DNA of 64,000 bases, taken from the NCBI RefSeq assembly GCF_016615955.1, contig NZ_CP067113.1:1054001-1118000 (forward strand). The letters are read 5' to 3'. The notes under the pieces are model-generated. The model ran no database searches, was not told where the DNA came from, and worked only from the letters and a program-made list of their open reading frames with translations. Shown one piece after another: positions 1 to 9,048 of the stretch. The stretch is from Luteimonas sp. MC1750. Its GTDB lineage: Bacteria; Pseudomonadota; Gammaproteobacteria; Xanthomonadales; Xanthomonadaceae. The stretch's first letter is position 1. Every line of letters begins with the position of its first letter. Position numbers and translations under genes: made by a program.

Positions 1-2703
1 AGCCTCCAAGACGCCTATGTCCAGTTGAAGATGTACTCCGATGACCTGCAGAACCCGCCACTGCTGGTGGTTTCGGACCTTCATGCCTTCGAAATCCACA
101 CCAACTTCACCAACACGGTCAAAGAAGTCCACCGCTTCACCATTGAGGACTTGGTACAGCCCCAGATCTTCCGCAAGGTCCGGGCGATGTTCCACAACCC
201 CGAGGAGCTGCGTCCCGGGACGAAGCGCTCGGATATCACTAAGGAAGCCGCTCAGAAGTTCGCGGATTTGGCCTGGGATCTACGCAATCGAGGGCACGCT
301 GCTCTGGAAGTGGCCCACTTCCTCAACCGCTTGGTCTTTTGCATGTTCGCCGAAGACATCGGCTTGCTTCCAGACCAGTTGTTCACCCGGATGGTGGCCG
401 CCTCCCAGAATGATCCGGAAGCGTTCCAGACCAATGCCGCACAGTTGTTCGAGGCCATGCGCAAGGGTGGTCAGGCGGGCTTTGTAAAGGTCGAGTGGTT
501 CAACGGTGGGCTGTTCAACGACGACTCCACCCTACCGCTGAACCGGGAAGAGCTGCGAACGCTGCTGGCTGCCTGCCATCTGTCCTGGGACCAGATCGAC
601 CCGTCCATCTTCGGCACTCTCTTTGAGCGCGGACTGGATCCGGAGAAGCGCTCGCAGCTTGGTGCGCATTACACAGACCCTGAAACAATCATGCGGCTTG
701 TCCGGCCCGTGGTGATTGAACCATTGCTGGCCCAATGGGGCGAAGAGAAGCTGGCCATTGCTGAGCTGATGGAGAAGGCCAATCTCCATGGATCCCTGCA
801 GGGGTTGAGCAAGGCCGAAAAGGCCTCACGAACGCTTGCACACAATCAGGCCAAGCAGCGCTTCTCAGATTTCCTCGATCGTCTGCGCGCTTTCACTGTC
901 CTGGATCCGGCCTGCGGTTCTGGCAACTTCTTGTTCATGTCTCTGCGGGCGCTCAAGGACCTCGAGCACCGTGTGATGATTGAAGGCTCCGAGTTGGGGT
1001 TGGAGCGCCAGATCCTCGGCGTTGGCCCAGCCCAGGTCATGGGCATTGAGTTGAATGAGTATGCCGCTGAGCTCGCGCGTATCACTGTGTGGATTGGCGA
1101 GCTTCAATGGATGGTGCAAAACGGCTACGGAGCCAGGAAGAACCCCATCCTCCATCCTCTGGACCAGATCCAGTGTCGGGATGCATTGATCAACGACGAC
1201 GACACTGAGACCGAGTGGCCTGAGGCTGACGCGATCCTGGGCAACCCTCCTTTTATCGGCGGGCATAGGATGCGCAGTGAGTTGGGGGAGGAATACACCG
1301 ATCAGGTGCGGGCAATGTACGCGGGGCGAGTGTCTTCCGGCGCCGACTTCGTTTGCTTCTGGTTCGAGAAGGCAAGGCAAGCCATTGTCGATGGCCGGAC
1401 TACCAGGGCCGGCCTCGTGGCCACCAACAGCATCCGCCACGGCAAGAACCGCCTCGTGCTGGGTCGCATCAAATCCGATATGGAAATCACGGCCGCCTGG
1501 AGCAGCTTGGAGTGGTGGGACAACGGAACGGCAGTTGATGTCTCCCTGATCGCTTTCGCCCAAGCTCCAACTCCTGACGCAGTTCTCGACGGCAGGCCGG
1601 TACCCGAGATCACCTCCAGCCTCACTGAGCTGGTTCACCACGATATTGCCAAGGCACCAAGACTGCCAGCCAACCGAGGCGTGTCATTCCAAGGTGTCAT
1701 CCCAAGGGCTGAACTGAAACGAACGCAGCGGGTCAAGCTCGGGCTTGATCTGCCGCCGGCTAGTTTCAATCTGGAAGGGCCGGTGGCCCGCCAGATGCTC
1801 GTCCAGCCCAGTACACCTGGTGGGGAGCCCATGTCAGCAGTCATTCGGCCCTACATGATTGCCGATGACATCACCGACCGGCCATACGACAGGTTCACCA
1901 TCAATTTCGGCACCCGTACCCAAGCCGAAGCTTCGATGTTCGATGGGCCCTTCAAAGCAATCGAGAACGTGCGCCTCCATCGGGCTCATATGAAGGAGAA
2001 GAATGATCGGGAGAGTTGGTGGCTGATGTCCCGGCCCAGACCAAAAATGGTCTCCGCTCTTGAAGGTCTTTCCCGGTATATCGCCATCCCTCGCCACTCG
2101 AAGCACTATGTTTGCTCCTGGGTCCATCCGGCGGTCCTGCCCGATAGTGCACTGGTGGTAGTCGCCAAGGACGACGATGCCACCTTCGGCATCCTCCAGT
2201 CCTCCATCCATAAGGTATGGGGCCTGCGTCAAGGTAGCGCGTTGGAGAACCGACCTCGCTACACCCACACGTCCTCGTTTGAGACCTTCCCATTTCCTGA
2301 GGGAATGACTCCAGATCTTTCCTCCGAGGAAATTCAGCGCAGCCCATTCGCAGAGAACATCGCCACGGCCGCCAAGGCGCTAGTCCAGGCAAGAGATCGC
2401 TGGCTCAATCCCCCGGAATGGGCTGAGTTTCACGACGAAGTCGTTCCTGACTTCCCTCCCTATATCATCGCCAAGCCGGGCCACGAGAGGGACCTGGCGG
2501 GTCGCACGATGACCAGCCTGTACAACGAGATGCCGGCGTGGCTGGCATCGCTCCACCACACGCTCGATGTGGCGGTCGCACAGGCTTACGGCTGGACTTG
2601 GCCGATGGAGGAAGAAGATATCTTGCGTGCCCTGTTTGAAATGAGCGCTTCGCTAGGCGAAGGCGCCGACAACGACGAGGCCTCGGAGGATAAGGATGAG
2701 TAG
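1..2703 (+). CDS. MmeI-like class I SAM-dependent DNA methyltransferase, 5' truncated
   Basis: The reading frame is open from the first base, so the true start lies outside the window; 900 residues are visible. The opening YVQLKMYSDDLQNPPLLVVSD resembles the segment after the nuclease domain in MmeI/type IIL enzymes. The amino-methyltransferase motif I (DPACGSGNF, near residue 303) and the catalytic NPPF motif IV (near residue 415) are present, followed by a long region expected to hold the target-recognition domain. The protein should methylate adenine in a specific DNA sequence. Whether it also cuts cannot be judged because the N-terminus is missing. It overlaps the next gene by 8 bases. 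Confidence 0.85.
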   Translation, partial: SLQDAYVQLKMYSDDLQNPPLLVVSDLHAFEIHTNFTNTVKEVHRFTIEDLVQPQIFRKVRAMFHNPEELRPGTKRSDITKEAAQKFADLAWDLRNRGHAALEVAHFLNRLVFCMFAEDIGLLPDQLFTRMVAASQNDPEAFQTNAAQLFEAMRKGGQAGFVKVEWFNGGLFNDDSTLPLNREELRTLLAACHLSWDQIDPSIFGTLFERGLDPEKRSQLGAHYTDPETIMRLVRPVVIEPLLAQWGEEKLAIAELMEKANLHGSLQGLSKAEKASRTLAHNQAKQRFSDFLDRLRAFTVLDPACGSGNFLFMSLRALKDLEHRVMIEGSELGLERQILGVGPAQVMGIELNEYAAELARITVWIGELQWMVQNGYGARKNPILHPLDQIQCRDALINDDDTETEWPEADAILGNPPFIGGHRMRSELGEEYTDQVRAMYAGRVSSGADFVCFWFEKARQAIVDGRTTRAGLVATNSIRHGKNRLVLGRIKSDMEITAAWSSLEWWDNGTAVDVSLIAFAQAPTPDAVLDGRPVPEITSSLTELVHHDIAKAPRLPANRGVSFQGVIPRAELKRTQRVKLGLDLPPASFNLEGPVARQMLVQPSTPGGEPMSAVIRPYMIADDITDRPYDRFTINFGTRTQAEASMFDGPFKAIENVRLHRAHMKEKNDRESWWLMSRPRPKMVSALEGLSRYIAIPRHSKHYVCSWVHPAVLPDSALVVVAKDDDATFGILQSSIHKVWGLRQGSALENRPRYTHTSSFETFPFPEGMTPDLSSEEIQRSPFAENIATAAKALVQARDRWLNPPEWAEFHDEVVPDFPPYIIAKPGHERDLAGRTMTSLYNEMPAWLASLHHTLDVAVAQAYGWTWPMEEEDILRALFEMSASLGEGADNDEASEDKDE

Positions 2704-3343
2704 CCGAATTTCCTTTGTGCAGCGCGTACTCAGTTCGGTAGTGCTCACTGCTTCACTGATCGTCTCAACGTCCGCATCCGCCCAGTCGCAGGAGCGGCGC
2801 GAGCAGCTGGCAGACTTCGCCAACAAGGCCCTGGCAAGCTCCTTTTGCATGGGCGACGTGTGTCTTGGTATGTCGTTGGCCGATGTTATCGCCTTGCCTG
2901 GGCGATCCGTGGAACATGAGTACAACAAGTGGGAGCGGAACTGCACGGCGGATCTGACTAAGTCCAACGGGCTGTATTACATCTCCGTTGATGGGACGCA
3001 GTTCAACGTCTCCTTTCGCGACATGCCGGGTGCCGGCGATACACAACAACGGGCGCGGGTGGGTGGAATTAGTCTTTATCACGCCGCCACTCGCAGAGAG
3101 CTTGATGAGCTCATCGAGCCATTGCTCAATCGATGGATAGTGAGCCCTGCTGAAGATACTGGCGAACTGGGGTTCGATCACTGGACACGGCCAACAGAGT
3201 TCTTCACCCTTCATTTTCGTGTGTCGCACGAACAACCACCCCGTCGATCATTGATGTCGCTCAGTGCGACGTTGCCCGACTACCGGGACATGCTACGAGG
3301 TCAGACAGCTTGCGCGGGCGTCAACACCGTGCCAAAACTCTAA
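2696..3343 (+). CDS. Secreted protein of unknown function
   Basis: The ATG sits inside the end of the methyltransferase gene (8-base overlap), so the two are probably co-translated. Residues 1-30 form a signal peptide (basic start, hydrophobic VLSSVVLTASLIVS, then SASAQ), so the 215-residue product is probably periplasmic. Five cysteines could form disulfides. I recognise no family. The coupling to a DNA methyltransferase is odd for an exported protein and suggests cargo assembled by chance rather than a joint function. Confidence 0.65.
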   Translation: MSSRISFVQRVLSSVVLTASLIVSTSASAQSQERREQLADFANKALASSFCMGDVCLGMSLADVIALPGRSVEHEYNKWERNCTADLTKSNGLYYISVDGTQFNVSFRDMPGAGDTQQRARVGGISLYHAATRRELDELIEPLLNRWIVSPAEDTGELGFDHWTRPTEFFTLHFRVSHEQPPRRSLMSLSATLPDYRDMLRGQTACAGVNTVPKL

Positions 3344-3393
3344 GTCGACCTCCTAAGCCTCCCGCCGCTCAAGGAGCGCAACTGAACGAGAAA

Positions 3394-3416
3394 GGCCGGA
3401 GGCACTACCTCCGGCC
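3394..3416. terminator. Bidirectional hairpin between convergent genes
   Basis: A perfect 9-bp inverted repeat (GGCCGGAGG, 5-base loop, CCTCCGGCC) lies between the convergent stops at 3343 and 3423. It has a short A/T flank on each side and probably ends transcription from both directions. Confidence 0.65.
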
Positions 3417-3422
3417 AATCCT

Positions 3423-4646
3423 TCAATCTGCTTTCCCAATACCCATTTTCGTGAATAGGTTCATGACCACATCTCGTGGAAGGCTCTCCTGCAAATCTTC
3501 AATGACAGCATCGACGAGGGCGCTGCGGTCGAGGTCTTCCGAAACGCCGCGAGCTGCTTCGAATGCCTTTTCCAGTTGGGAGCGATTGTCGGGGTCGCTT
3601 AGGTCCAGAGATTGAGCGAGTAGGATGGCCAGGCTGGCAGCTGAAATAGCCAGCTTACGCATCAAGTCAGGTGGAAGAGAAGATACCTCTTCTGCTGTCT
3701 CTCCTGCACCAATGTTGTCAAGCGCCTTCATGATTTGCTCAGGCCCTGGAGCGCCCTCTTTTTCTGCCATCTTACGAGCCAACTGGCCACGATCCAAACC
3801 CTTGGATACGTCGCGCATATAGCCCATGATCTTCTCAGCTAGTTTTTTCTGATCATGGTCATTTACATCCAACGTGCGGGCTTTTTCTATTCCAAGCCAG
3901 CAGGAGCTTGCGGCAAATGCCAATTTGTCTGCGTCGGAAAGGTTTTCATGAACCTTTGAGCCGATGTCAGATCCGCTAGCGTAGAGTTGGAGGACTGTCG
4001 GTAGCGGTTCGAACATCTCTGCCTGTTCTTCCAGGTATGCGCGGACCATTTTGATAGGACGACCTTGAGCGGGAAACTTCTTGGCCAGACGCTCGAAATC
4101 CCGTTTCCAGATCATGGCAGCGCTGCGCTTCATCATGGCGCAAATCAACTGGGCAGTGGCATGGGGACGGCCGTCGCCCGCTTTCCACAGGTCGGCGCAC
4201 AAGTCAGTCCAGCAATGCTTAATCCCTGGGCCAGCTACATGTCCCCAGTAGGCAATGTAGTACGCGGCTACTTCGTATTTCTCTGCCTGGATTGCCTCGA
4301 TAAGCCCTGCTGCCGGCTGTCGGGATGGCTCCACATTAGCCAAGTGAAGGACCACCAGCTTGGACAGTGAGTCCTCTTCAACGGCCGCCTCCCACATCCC
4401 ATCTCGCCATCCCGTCAAATGGTCAAGGGCGAGCAGCTCCTCAGCTTCAGGAATCAGCTTCGGATTATCTCGCATGAAGAACATCACGACTTGCTTGGCA
4501 TCCTGTTGCCAAGCGGTGTGGAGCCTCATCGTCAGCGGAAGTAGCTCCAACCTTTCTGGCTCGTGCCGCAGATTTGCTGCGATCAGCTGCAATCTCGGGT
4601 TCGGCACCACATCATCAATGGCCGCGGTGTTGATCTGAACTCTCAT
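3423..4646 (-). CDS. Unknown 407-residue helical protein
   Basis: The ATG at 4646 follows a good ribosome binding site (GGGGGA, 5 bases upstream). The protein is soluble, rich in Leu, Ala, Glu and Lys, and mostly helical. It has no signal peptide, no clear membrane span and no motif that I recognise. The C-terminal third (about residues 300-407) is strongly acidic and amphipathic, suggesting a helical bundle or oligomerisation region. It stands alone between a terminator and the umuC operon, convergent with the secreted protein gene and downstream of umuC on the same strand with a gap of about 60 bases. Confidence 0.65.
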   Translation of the reverse strand: MRVQINTAAIDDVVPNPRLQLIAANLRHEPERLELLPLTMRLHTAWQQDAKQVVMFFMRDNPKLIPEAEELLALDHLTGWRDGMWEAAVEEDSLSKLVVLHLANVEPSRQPAAGLIEAIQAEKYEVAAYYIAYWGHVAGPGIKHCWTDLCADLWKAGDGRPHATAQLICAMMKRSAAMIWKRDFERLAKKFPAQGRPIKMVRAYLEEQAEMFEPLPTVLQLYASGSDIGSKVHENLSDADKLAFAASSCWLGIEKARTLDVNDHDQKKLAEKIMGYMRDVSKGLDRGQLARKMAEKEGAPGPEQIMKALDNIGAGETAEEVSSLPPDLMRKLAISAASLAILLAQSLDLSDPDNRSQLEKAFEAARGVSEDLDRSALVDAVIEDLQESLPRDVVMNLFTKMGIGKAD

Positions 4647-4708
4647 CCAATCCCCCTGTTTTCGCCGTCAATGGCTCAGCTTTTGTACCCCACCATCTGC
4701 GACCGGGT

Positions 4709-5992
4709 CTACCTCACCCGCAGCAGATCGCTCCACTTCGTCGTGTATGAGGGCGACAGCGATTTCAGGGTCGGCCTCCACTGGTCTGCTGGCTTCCCTT
4801 TTTGAAAAGGCACGCCACCGATACGCCAGCCGGCTGTGCCAACGCCCAACGTCCCTCGGCCGAATTTCGCGTTGATCTTGTCCATAACGGCCATGTTGGC
4901 CTCTCTCTTGAGGTCGGGACCGAAGAACAGATCGGGCTGCCTGGCATCTGCGCGCACCAGATCCGTCAGGCCAACGCCGGCTCGTTTGTACGCCTGCTCC
5001 GGCTTCATCATCGATCGGGCCAGAAAGCCAGCAGCCCGGATGACTTCGCCTGTGTCTTGCGTGGGGAAGGGAAGCGGCACGGCTCGACTGGCGTGGAAGC
5101 TGTCTCCCTTGTGGGGGTTGCCGCTCAGCCACACCCACATCGCGCCCGCTGCCAGCCCTCGGCCCCGCATGCGCTCACAGGCCACGGTGGAGAAGGTGGC
5201 CAGTGCGTCGAAGATCGCTTGCGGGTCGGAAACATCGCGGCCGAAGGTGCGGGAGACCACGATTTGCTTGCGGTCGGGCTCTTCGAGCTCGAGGTCGGCG
5301 CAGGGGATGCCTCGCAGCTCCGCATGCGTCCGGGCCAGCACCACTCCATAGCGTGCCCGGATGTGATGCTCGGGGAGAGCGGCCAGGTCGGCCGCAGTGC
5401 GAACGCCTTCCTGGGCTAAGCGGGCGGCGTAGCGAGAGCCAACACCCCAGACATCGCCGACTGCAAGGGCGTCTATGTTGTCCGGGGTGGCGTGGAAGAC
5501 TGCAAGCTTCCCGGCGTTGAGTGCCCGCTTGGATTGGTCCTTGGACAGTTTGTTTCCGGCCTTGGCCAAGGTGCGCGTGGCGCCCAGCCCCACACAGCAG
5601 GGGATGCCCACCCAGCGCAAAATTCGCTCTCGAGCTTCCAGGGCCAGCGCTTCAACATCCTTGATCCCCGCCACATCAACGAAGTTCTCATCGATGGAGT
5701 ACACCTCCACCCGGGGGAACATCTCACGGAGGATGGACACAATCCGACCGGACAGATCCCCGTACAAGGCGAAGTTGGCTGAGCGCACCTGCAGCTGGGC
5801 GCGAACCTCTCGACTGACCTGGAAGATCGGTGTGCCCATCTTCACCCCCAGGGCCTTGGCCTCCGGCGAGATGGCAATGGCACAGCCGTCAGCGTTGCCC
5901 AGCACAACCGTGGGCTTACCCCGCAGCTTCGGATCGAACACCCGTTCGCAGGACACGTAAAAATTGTTGCCGTCGATCAGGCCGTACATCAC
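4709..5992 (-). CDS. umuC: Y-family DNA polymerase UmuC (Pol V catalytic subunit)
   Basis: This error-prone polymerase copies past DNA lesions after SOS induction, together with cleaved UmuD. The 427-residue length is normal. The catalytic metal ligands are visible: D7 in the N-terminal IDGNN, and D101-E102 in [10 protein letters not shown] finger and little-finger region follows, and the C-terminal WSDLLRVR segment is typical of UmuC. The start codon is GTG at 5992 followed by ATG; the stop of the upstream small gene overlaps it (G-TGA-TG), so translation is coupled. The order umuD, small gene, umuC is one operon. Confidence 0.95.
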   Translation of the reverse strand: MMYGLIDGNNFYVSCERVFDPKLRGKPTVVLGNADGCAIAISPEAKALGVKMGTPIFQVSREVRAQLQVRSANFALYGDLSGRIVSILREMFPRVEVYSIDENFVDVAGIKDVEALALEARERILRWVGIPCCVGLGATRTLAKAGNKLSKDQSKRALNAGKLAVFHATPDNIDALAVGDVWGVGSRYAARLAQEGVRTAADLAALPEHHIRARYGVVLARTHAELRGIPCADLELEEPDRKQIVVSRTFGRDVSDPQAIFDALATFSTVACERMRGRGLAAGAMWVWLSGNPHKGDSFHASRAVPLPFPTQDTGEVIRAAGFLARSMMKPEQAYKRAGVGLTDLVRADARQPDLFFGPDLKREANMAVMDKINAKFGRGTLGVGTAGWRIGGVPFQKGKPADQWRPTLKSLSPSYTTKWSDLLRVR

Positions 5993-6354
5993 GCCACCTG
6001 CCGGCTGATTGCCAGGCTCACCACTCCCTCGAAGCGCTCGAGCTCGCCGGCTTCCGTGCTGGCCCTGTGGTAGCTCTCAGGCTCGTCGAGCACATCGAGC
6101 ACGCCAACGGTTGCCGAGCCGTCGTCGGCGAGCATCACTTGGCCTTCGTACACGCAGATGCCCGTCCAGGAGCGCCAGGCTCGCAGCACTTCCTCATCCA
6201 GGTGGACGGCCCAACGGTCGTCCATGTCCCGGGGCCATAGCCCTTCCCGCAGGCGGGCCACGTCCTGAACCGTCAACGTCATGCTGCAGCGGATGGGCCA
6301 GCGCTGGCCCTCCATCGGTTTGAGCTGCTGTTTCCAGTTGTCGGCACTCGTCAT
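5989..6354 (-). CDS. Unknown 121-residue protein between umuD and umuC
   Basis: I place the start at ATG 6354 because GGAGA lies 6 bases upstream; the open frame continues further 5' but without a better signal. The product begins [23 protein letters not shown] and is small and soluble with no familiar motif. Its stop overlaps the umuC start, so the two should be translated together and it may act with the mutasome. It is preceded by a 267-base structured leader that separates it from umuD. Confidence 0.65.
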   Translation of the reverse strand: MTSADNWKQQLKPMEGQRWPIRCSMTLTVQDVARLREGLWPRDMDDRWAVHLDEEVLRAWRSWTGICVYEGQVMLADDGSATVGVLDVLDEPESYHRASTEAGELERFEGVVSLAISRQVA

Positions 6355-6621
6355 GTCGTCTCTCCGTGGCGGGGCCGGGAGCGTAGGCAGCTGGCTGCTC
6401 AGAACCTGAGACTTCCCGAGCACAACTCCTACACGATCGATCAAGGACGCCTGATCCCTGTGCCTTGGCCTATGCGGCACACTGGCTTTGCGGTTCAGGC
6501 CAGCGCCCAACCGGTTGGGCAGGGAAGCCCCACGTCCCACAAGCGCCGATAAGCCGCCAGCGCCCCTTCGGGGGCGTTGGCGTTTGAGCGTGTGCTTGTG
6601 CCTGCTAGCAGGCGGTGAACG
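6355..6621 (-). ncRNA. Structured leader between umuD and the next gene, radC-motif-like
   Basis: This GC-rich stretch is untranslated. Near its 5' side it contains a strong hairpin (6559-6587, arms of about 11 bp around CGAA, without a U tract) and then blocks GCTGGCGGCT and GGCTTCC...CGGT..GCGCTG. These resemble blocks in the leaders before the genes at 36219 and 46445. Those leaders resemble the known radC RNA motif, which is found upstream of radC and antirestriction-type genes. The assignment here is weaker because the spacing between the blocks is shorter. Confidence 0.4.
6600..6613. promoter_or_regulatory. 14-bp perfect palindrome after umuD
   Basis: GCCTGCTAGCAGGC is a perfect palindrome lying 8 bases past the umuD stop, at the head of the structured leader. 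It could be a protein operator or the lower stem of a leader hairpin; the sequence does not say which. Confidence 0.3.
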
Positions 6622-7083
6622 TCAGACGTGCTTGGTCAGCGACCAGCGCACCACACCCCAAACATCCAGCTCCACGCCTTCGCCCACCTCAATGGCAGGC
6701 ACGCCGCGGCTGGCCAGCAGCCGGATCCGGCCGCCCTGGATATCTAGTTTCTTGACCATGAAGCCGCCTTCCCACAGCACCAAGACCGTGTGCCCGTGGC
6801 GGGCTCGGACGGAGCGGTCGATGACCAGCAAATCCCCGTCCTGGATCCCGAAGTCGACCATGCTCCCGCCCGTGTCGGCCCAGGCCAAGAATGTGGCGGC
6901 AGGGTTGGCCACCAGCTTGGTGTTCAGGTCCAGCCGGTCTTCTTCAACGAAGAAATCCTCAGCCGGGGAGGGGAAGCCACAGGCCACCCGCTGCCGAAGC
7001 GCAGGCAGGGGCAGGCGGGAGAAGTCCGTCAGGGGGCCGATCAGGGTCGGCGGGCTGGGAAGTTCAGTGGAGAGCATGGCCAC
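6622..7083 (-). CDS. umuD: UmuD-like S24 peptidase (Pol V accessory subunit)
   Basis: RecA filaments trigger self-cleavage of this protein, and the shortened form activates UmuC. The 153-residue sequence carries the cleavage site C35-G36 in ACGFPSPAED. The catalytic serine is S74 (TGGSMVD) and the lysine is K111 (FMVKKL), with the same 37-residue spacing as the classic S60/K97 pair. Downstream on the same strand are a small gene and umuC. I found no complete LexA box upstream, only a TTAGTA half-site near 7115, so SOS control is inferred from family knowledge. Confidence 0.92.
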   Translation of the reverse strand: MAMLSTELPSPPTLIGPLTDFSRLPLPALRQRVACGFPSPAEDFFVEEDRLDLNTKLVANPAATFLAWADTGGSMVDFGIQDGDLLVIDRSVRARHGHTVLVLWEGGFMVKKLDIQGGRIRLLASRGVPAIEVGEGVELDVWGVVRWSLTKHV

Positions 7084-7108
7084 AGGCTACGCCACGGCCC
7101 CGGGAGCG

Positions 7109-7495
7109 TCATTTAGTAATTGGCTGAACGGGTCTGCCAGGCGGGGAGTGTTCCACCGCCGCAATGACCCTCTGGCATCCCGCCGGGTCCAACTCGCCGA
7201 TGTGCGCTTCCTCCACCCCCAGCACCTGGGCCATCCAGCGATACACCGCTGACCGGCTCATCTGGCCACCCTGCCAGAAGGGATCGACGGCCCCATGGGC
7301 CAGGCTGCGCCAGTGTCGCGTTTCCGCATCGGCCAACGTGCCAAGTGGCTTCGTCGTTCCCCGGTAGCAGCGAACGTACGCGTCGCAGGGGGCGCACTTC
7401 CATGCCGGCCCCCAGTTCTCCGGATACGGATAGCCCGGCTCTTCCCAGCCCAACAGCCGGGCGTCTTGCCGGCAGTAGGGGCACTGGGGTGTCAA
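7109..7495 (-). CDS. DUF3268-type zinc-finger protein
   Basis: This 128-residue protein has an N-terminal zinc ribbon (CPYC at residues 5-8 and CAPC near residue 34). It continues with CDAYVRCYRG...PLGTLADAETRHWRSLAHGAVDPFW, the signature I associate with DUF3268, a family common in phages and plasmids. A C-terminal helical region (SRSAVYRWMAQVLG) could bind DNA or RNA. The start overlaps the stop of the upstream gene by 4 bases. Its role is unknown; the position just upstream of umuD on the same strand may place it in the same transcript. Confidence 0.7.
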   Translation of the reverse strand: MTPQCPYCRQDARLLGWEEPGYPYPENWGPAWKCAPCDAYVRCYRGTTKPLGTLADAETRHWRSLAHGAVDPFWQGGQMSRSAVYRWMAQVLGVEEAHIGELDPAGCQRVIAAVEHSPPGRPVQPITK

Positions 7496-7740
7496 GGGCG
7501 CTCGATGGGGCGGTCGTCGTACTCGGGAGGCATGGCATAGCCCGCGTCGTCGCAGTCGGCCGTCAGCTCGAACAACTCCTCGCGCAGGGCCTCCATGTCG
7601 GCCTCCGACGCCTGGGCCAGCAGGGCTGTCTCCTGCTCACCAAACCACGCCCAGAATTCCCGGTAGGTCTTCCCGTACCAGTGCTCGTGGCGGGTGCCCA
7701 ACTGGAACTCCCGCAGGGCCGCGGTCAGCGTCTCATCCAT
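7492..7740 (-). CDS. Unknown acidic 82-residue protein
   Basis: This short acidic protein (MDETLTAALREFQLG...) is rich in Glu, Trp and aromatic residues and has no recognised motif. It overlaps the DUF3268 gene by 4 bases in the ATGA manner, which supports it being real and co-translated. It is the first gene of the leftward unit that may continue to umuC. A rightward gene starts 40 bases away, so the shared control region is only 7741-7779. Confidence 0.6.
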   Translation of the reverse strand: MDETLTAALREFQLGTRHEHWYGKTYREFWAWFGEQETALLAQASEADMEALREELFELTADCDDAGYAMPPEYDDRPIERP

Positions 7741-7779
7741 GGCGCTATATTAGCCCCAGAGCCTGGGTGGAGAATGTAA

Positions 7780-8010
7780 ATGCCTGATCTGGAAGCGATC
7801 AATGCGCAGCTGGACGAGCTTGCAGCTCAACTGCCCCAGATGATCGAGGACAACCCTGATCACGGGGACTTTTGGGCGACGTTTGCCGGGGAGGCTGACG
7901 TCATTGAGGACCAGGCGGGGGAGCACTGCCAGCATGTCATGCACCGGATCAACGCCATGCTGGCCGAGCACGGCCGCTACGTGGCCGGGGTGGACTTCGA
8001 GGAGGCCTGA
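7780..8010 (+). CDS. Unknown acidic 76-residue protein upstream of SRAP gene
   Basis: The ATG at 7780 follows GGTGGAGAATGTAA, a reasonable ribosome binding site. The product is acidic and helical (MPDLEAINAQLDELAAQLPQ...) with no known motif. Only 2 bases separate it from the SRAP gene, whose Shine-Dalgarno (GAGGAGG) lies inside this gene's last codons, so the two are translationally linked. A role tied to the SRAP protein is possible but unproven. Confidence 0.6.
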   Translation: MPDLEAINAQLDELAAQLPQMIEDNPDHGDFWATFAGEADVIEDQAGEHCQHVMHRINAMLAEHGRYVAGVDFEEA

Positions 8011-8012
8011 GC

Positions 8013-8987
8013 ATGTGCTACTCGGCAGAAGCCTGGACGCTTTACGATTCCTATGTGGCCACCTTCGGGGCTGACATCGACATCAAGGCATTCTGGGAGT
8101 TGTACTTGGGCCGGGATGAGGCTTATCGGGTCCGGCAGAAGCTGTCCGACGGGACGAAAATTCCCAAAGGCATGGATCTGAACTTCCTCAGGCCCAAGAC
8201 CGAACTGGAACGAAACATCCAGGACCTGATCGGGGAGTGGAACGGCCGCAAGCTCGCCGAAAGCGAGGCAGAGTTGGCCAAGCAGCAAGCCCGCCTGGAA
8301 GCGGCCGAAGCCAAGCTTGCCACCAAGCCCACGAAGACCGCGGCCAACGAGCAGCGGATCGCCACGAACAAGATTGCCCAGATGGAGCGCTGGATTGCCG
8401 ACGCCAAGCGCACCAGCCACAAGCCTGCCCAGGACGATCGGATCTTTCCGTTCTGGTATGCCCCGGTGCTACTGGTCGAGGACGGCAAGCCGATCATCCG
8501 GCCAATGCGCTATCTGTGCCGGCCCCAGGGTATGGCAGCGTCGACCGACTACACCAAGGACGGCAAGGCGTCTGGGAAGTACAACGCCAGGCGGGACAAC
8601 CTGACCAAATTCTGGCGCCGGCAGTTCGGCTCCACCCATGCCCTGATGCTGGCCGAGACCTTCTACGAAAACGTCGACAACGGCCGTGGTGGATCCAAGG
8701 AAATCCAGTTCCGTCCGCGCACCGGCGAGACGATGTACATCGCCTGCCTGTACTCGCACTGGACAGATCCGAAAGGCGAAGAGCCTGACCTGTGGTCGTT
8801 CGCTGCCATTACCGATGAACCGGAGGCGGAAGTCGCTGCTGCAGGCCACGATCGGACCATCATCAACATCAAGCCCGAGCACGCCATGGCTTGGCTGACA
8901 CCTGAGGGCAGAACCGACGAGGAGCTGTTCGCGATCTTCGACGACAAGCGCCATCCGTACTACGAAGTCATCAAGCAGGCGGCTTGA
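8013..8987 (+). CDS. SRAP-domain protein (YedK/HMCES family)
   Basis: SRAP proteins cap abasic sites in single-stranded DNA by forming a thiazolidine link through Cys2. Here the protein begins MCYSAE, giving the required cysteine after Met removal. The YNAR motif follows near residue 189 (YNARRDNL) and the active-site histidine lies in KPEHAMAWL near residue 289. At 324 residues it is longer than YedK (about 220). The extra length is an N-terminal insert with an Ala/Glu/Lys-rich coiled coil (about residues 75-130). It sits beside umuDC and a helicase, so it fits a plasmid DNA-damage cassette. Confidence 0.85.
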   Translation: MCYSAEAWTLYDSYVATFGADIDIKAFWELYLGRDEAYRVRQKLSDGTKIPKGMDLNFLRPKTELERNIQDLIGEWNGRKLAESEAELAKQQARLEAAEAKLATKPTKTAANEQRIATNKIAQMERWIADAKRTSHKPAQDDRIFPFWYAPVLLVEDGKPIIRPMRYLCRPQGMAASTDYTKDGKASGKYNARRDNLTKFWRRQFGSTHALMLAETFYENVDNGRGGSKEIQFRPRTGETMYIACLYSHWTDPKGEEPDLWSFAAITDEPEAEVAAAGHDRTIINIKPEHAMAWLTPEGRTDEELFAIFDDKRHPYYEVIKQAA

Positions 8988-9048
8988 TAAATTCTATTCT
9001 GGCCCATGCCGGAATTCGTACTGACAGAACACTCAAAGGGGGAAGGAA

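Noticed and set aside
865..1641. Long open frame on the minus strand inside the methyltransferase gene
   Set aside because: It lies fully opposite a gene with clear protein motifs; the translated sequence has no domain pattern and no ribosome site. GC-rich DNA gives such shadows often.
7084..7125. LexA box upstream of umuD
   Set aside because: Only a TTAGTA half-site is visible with no matching second half at the proper spacing.
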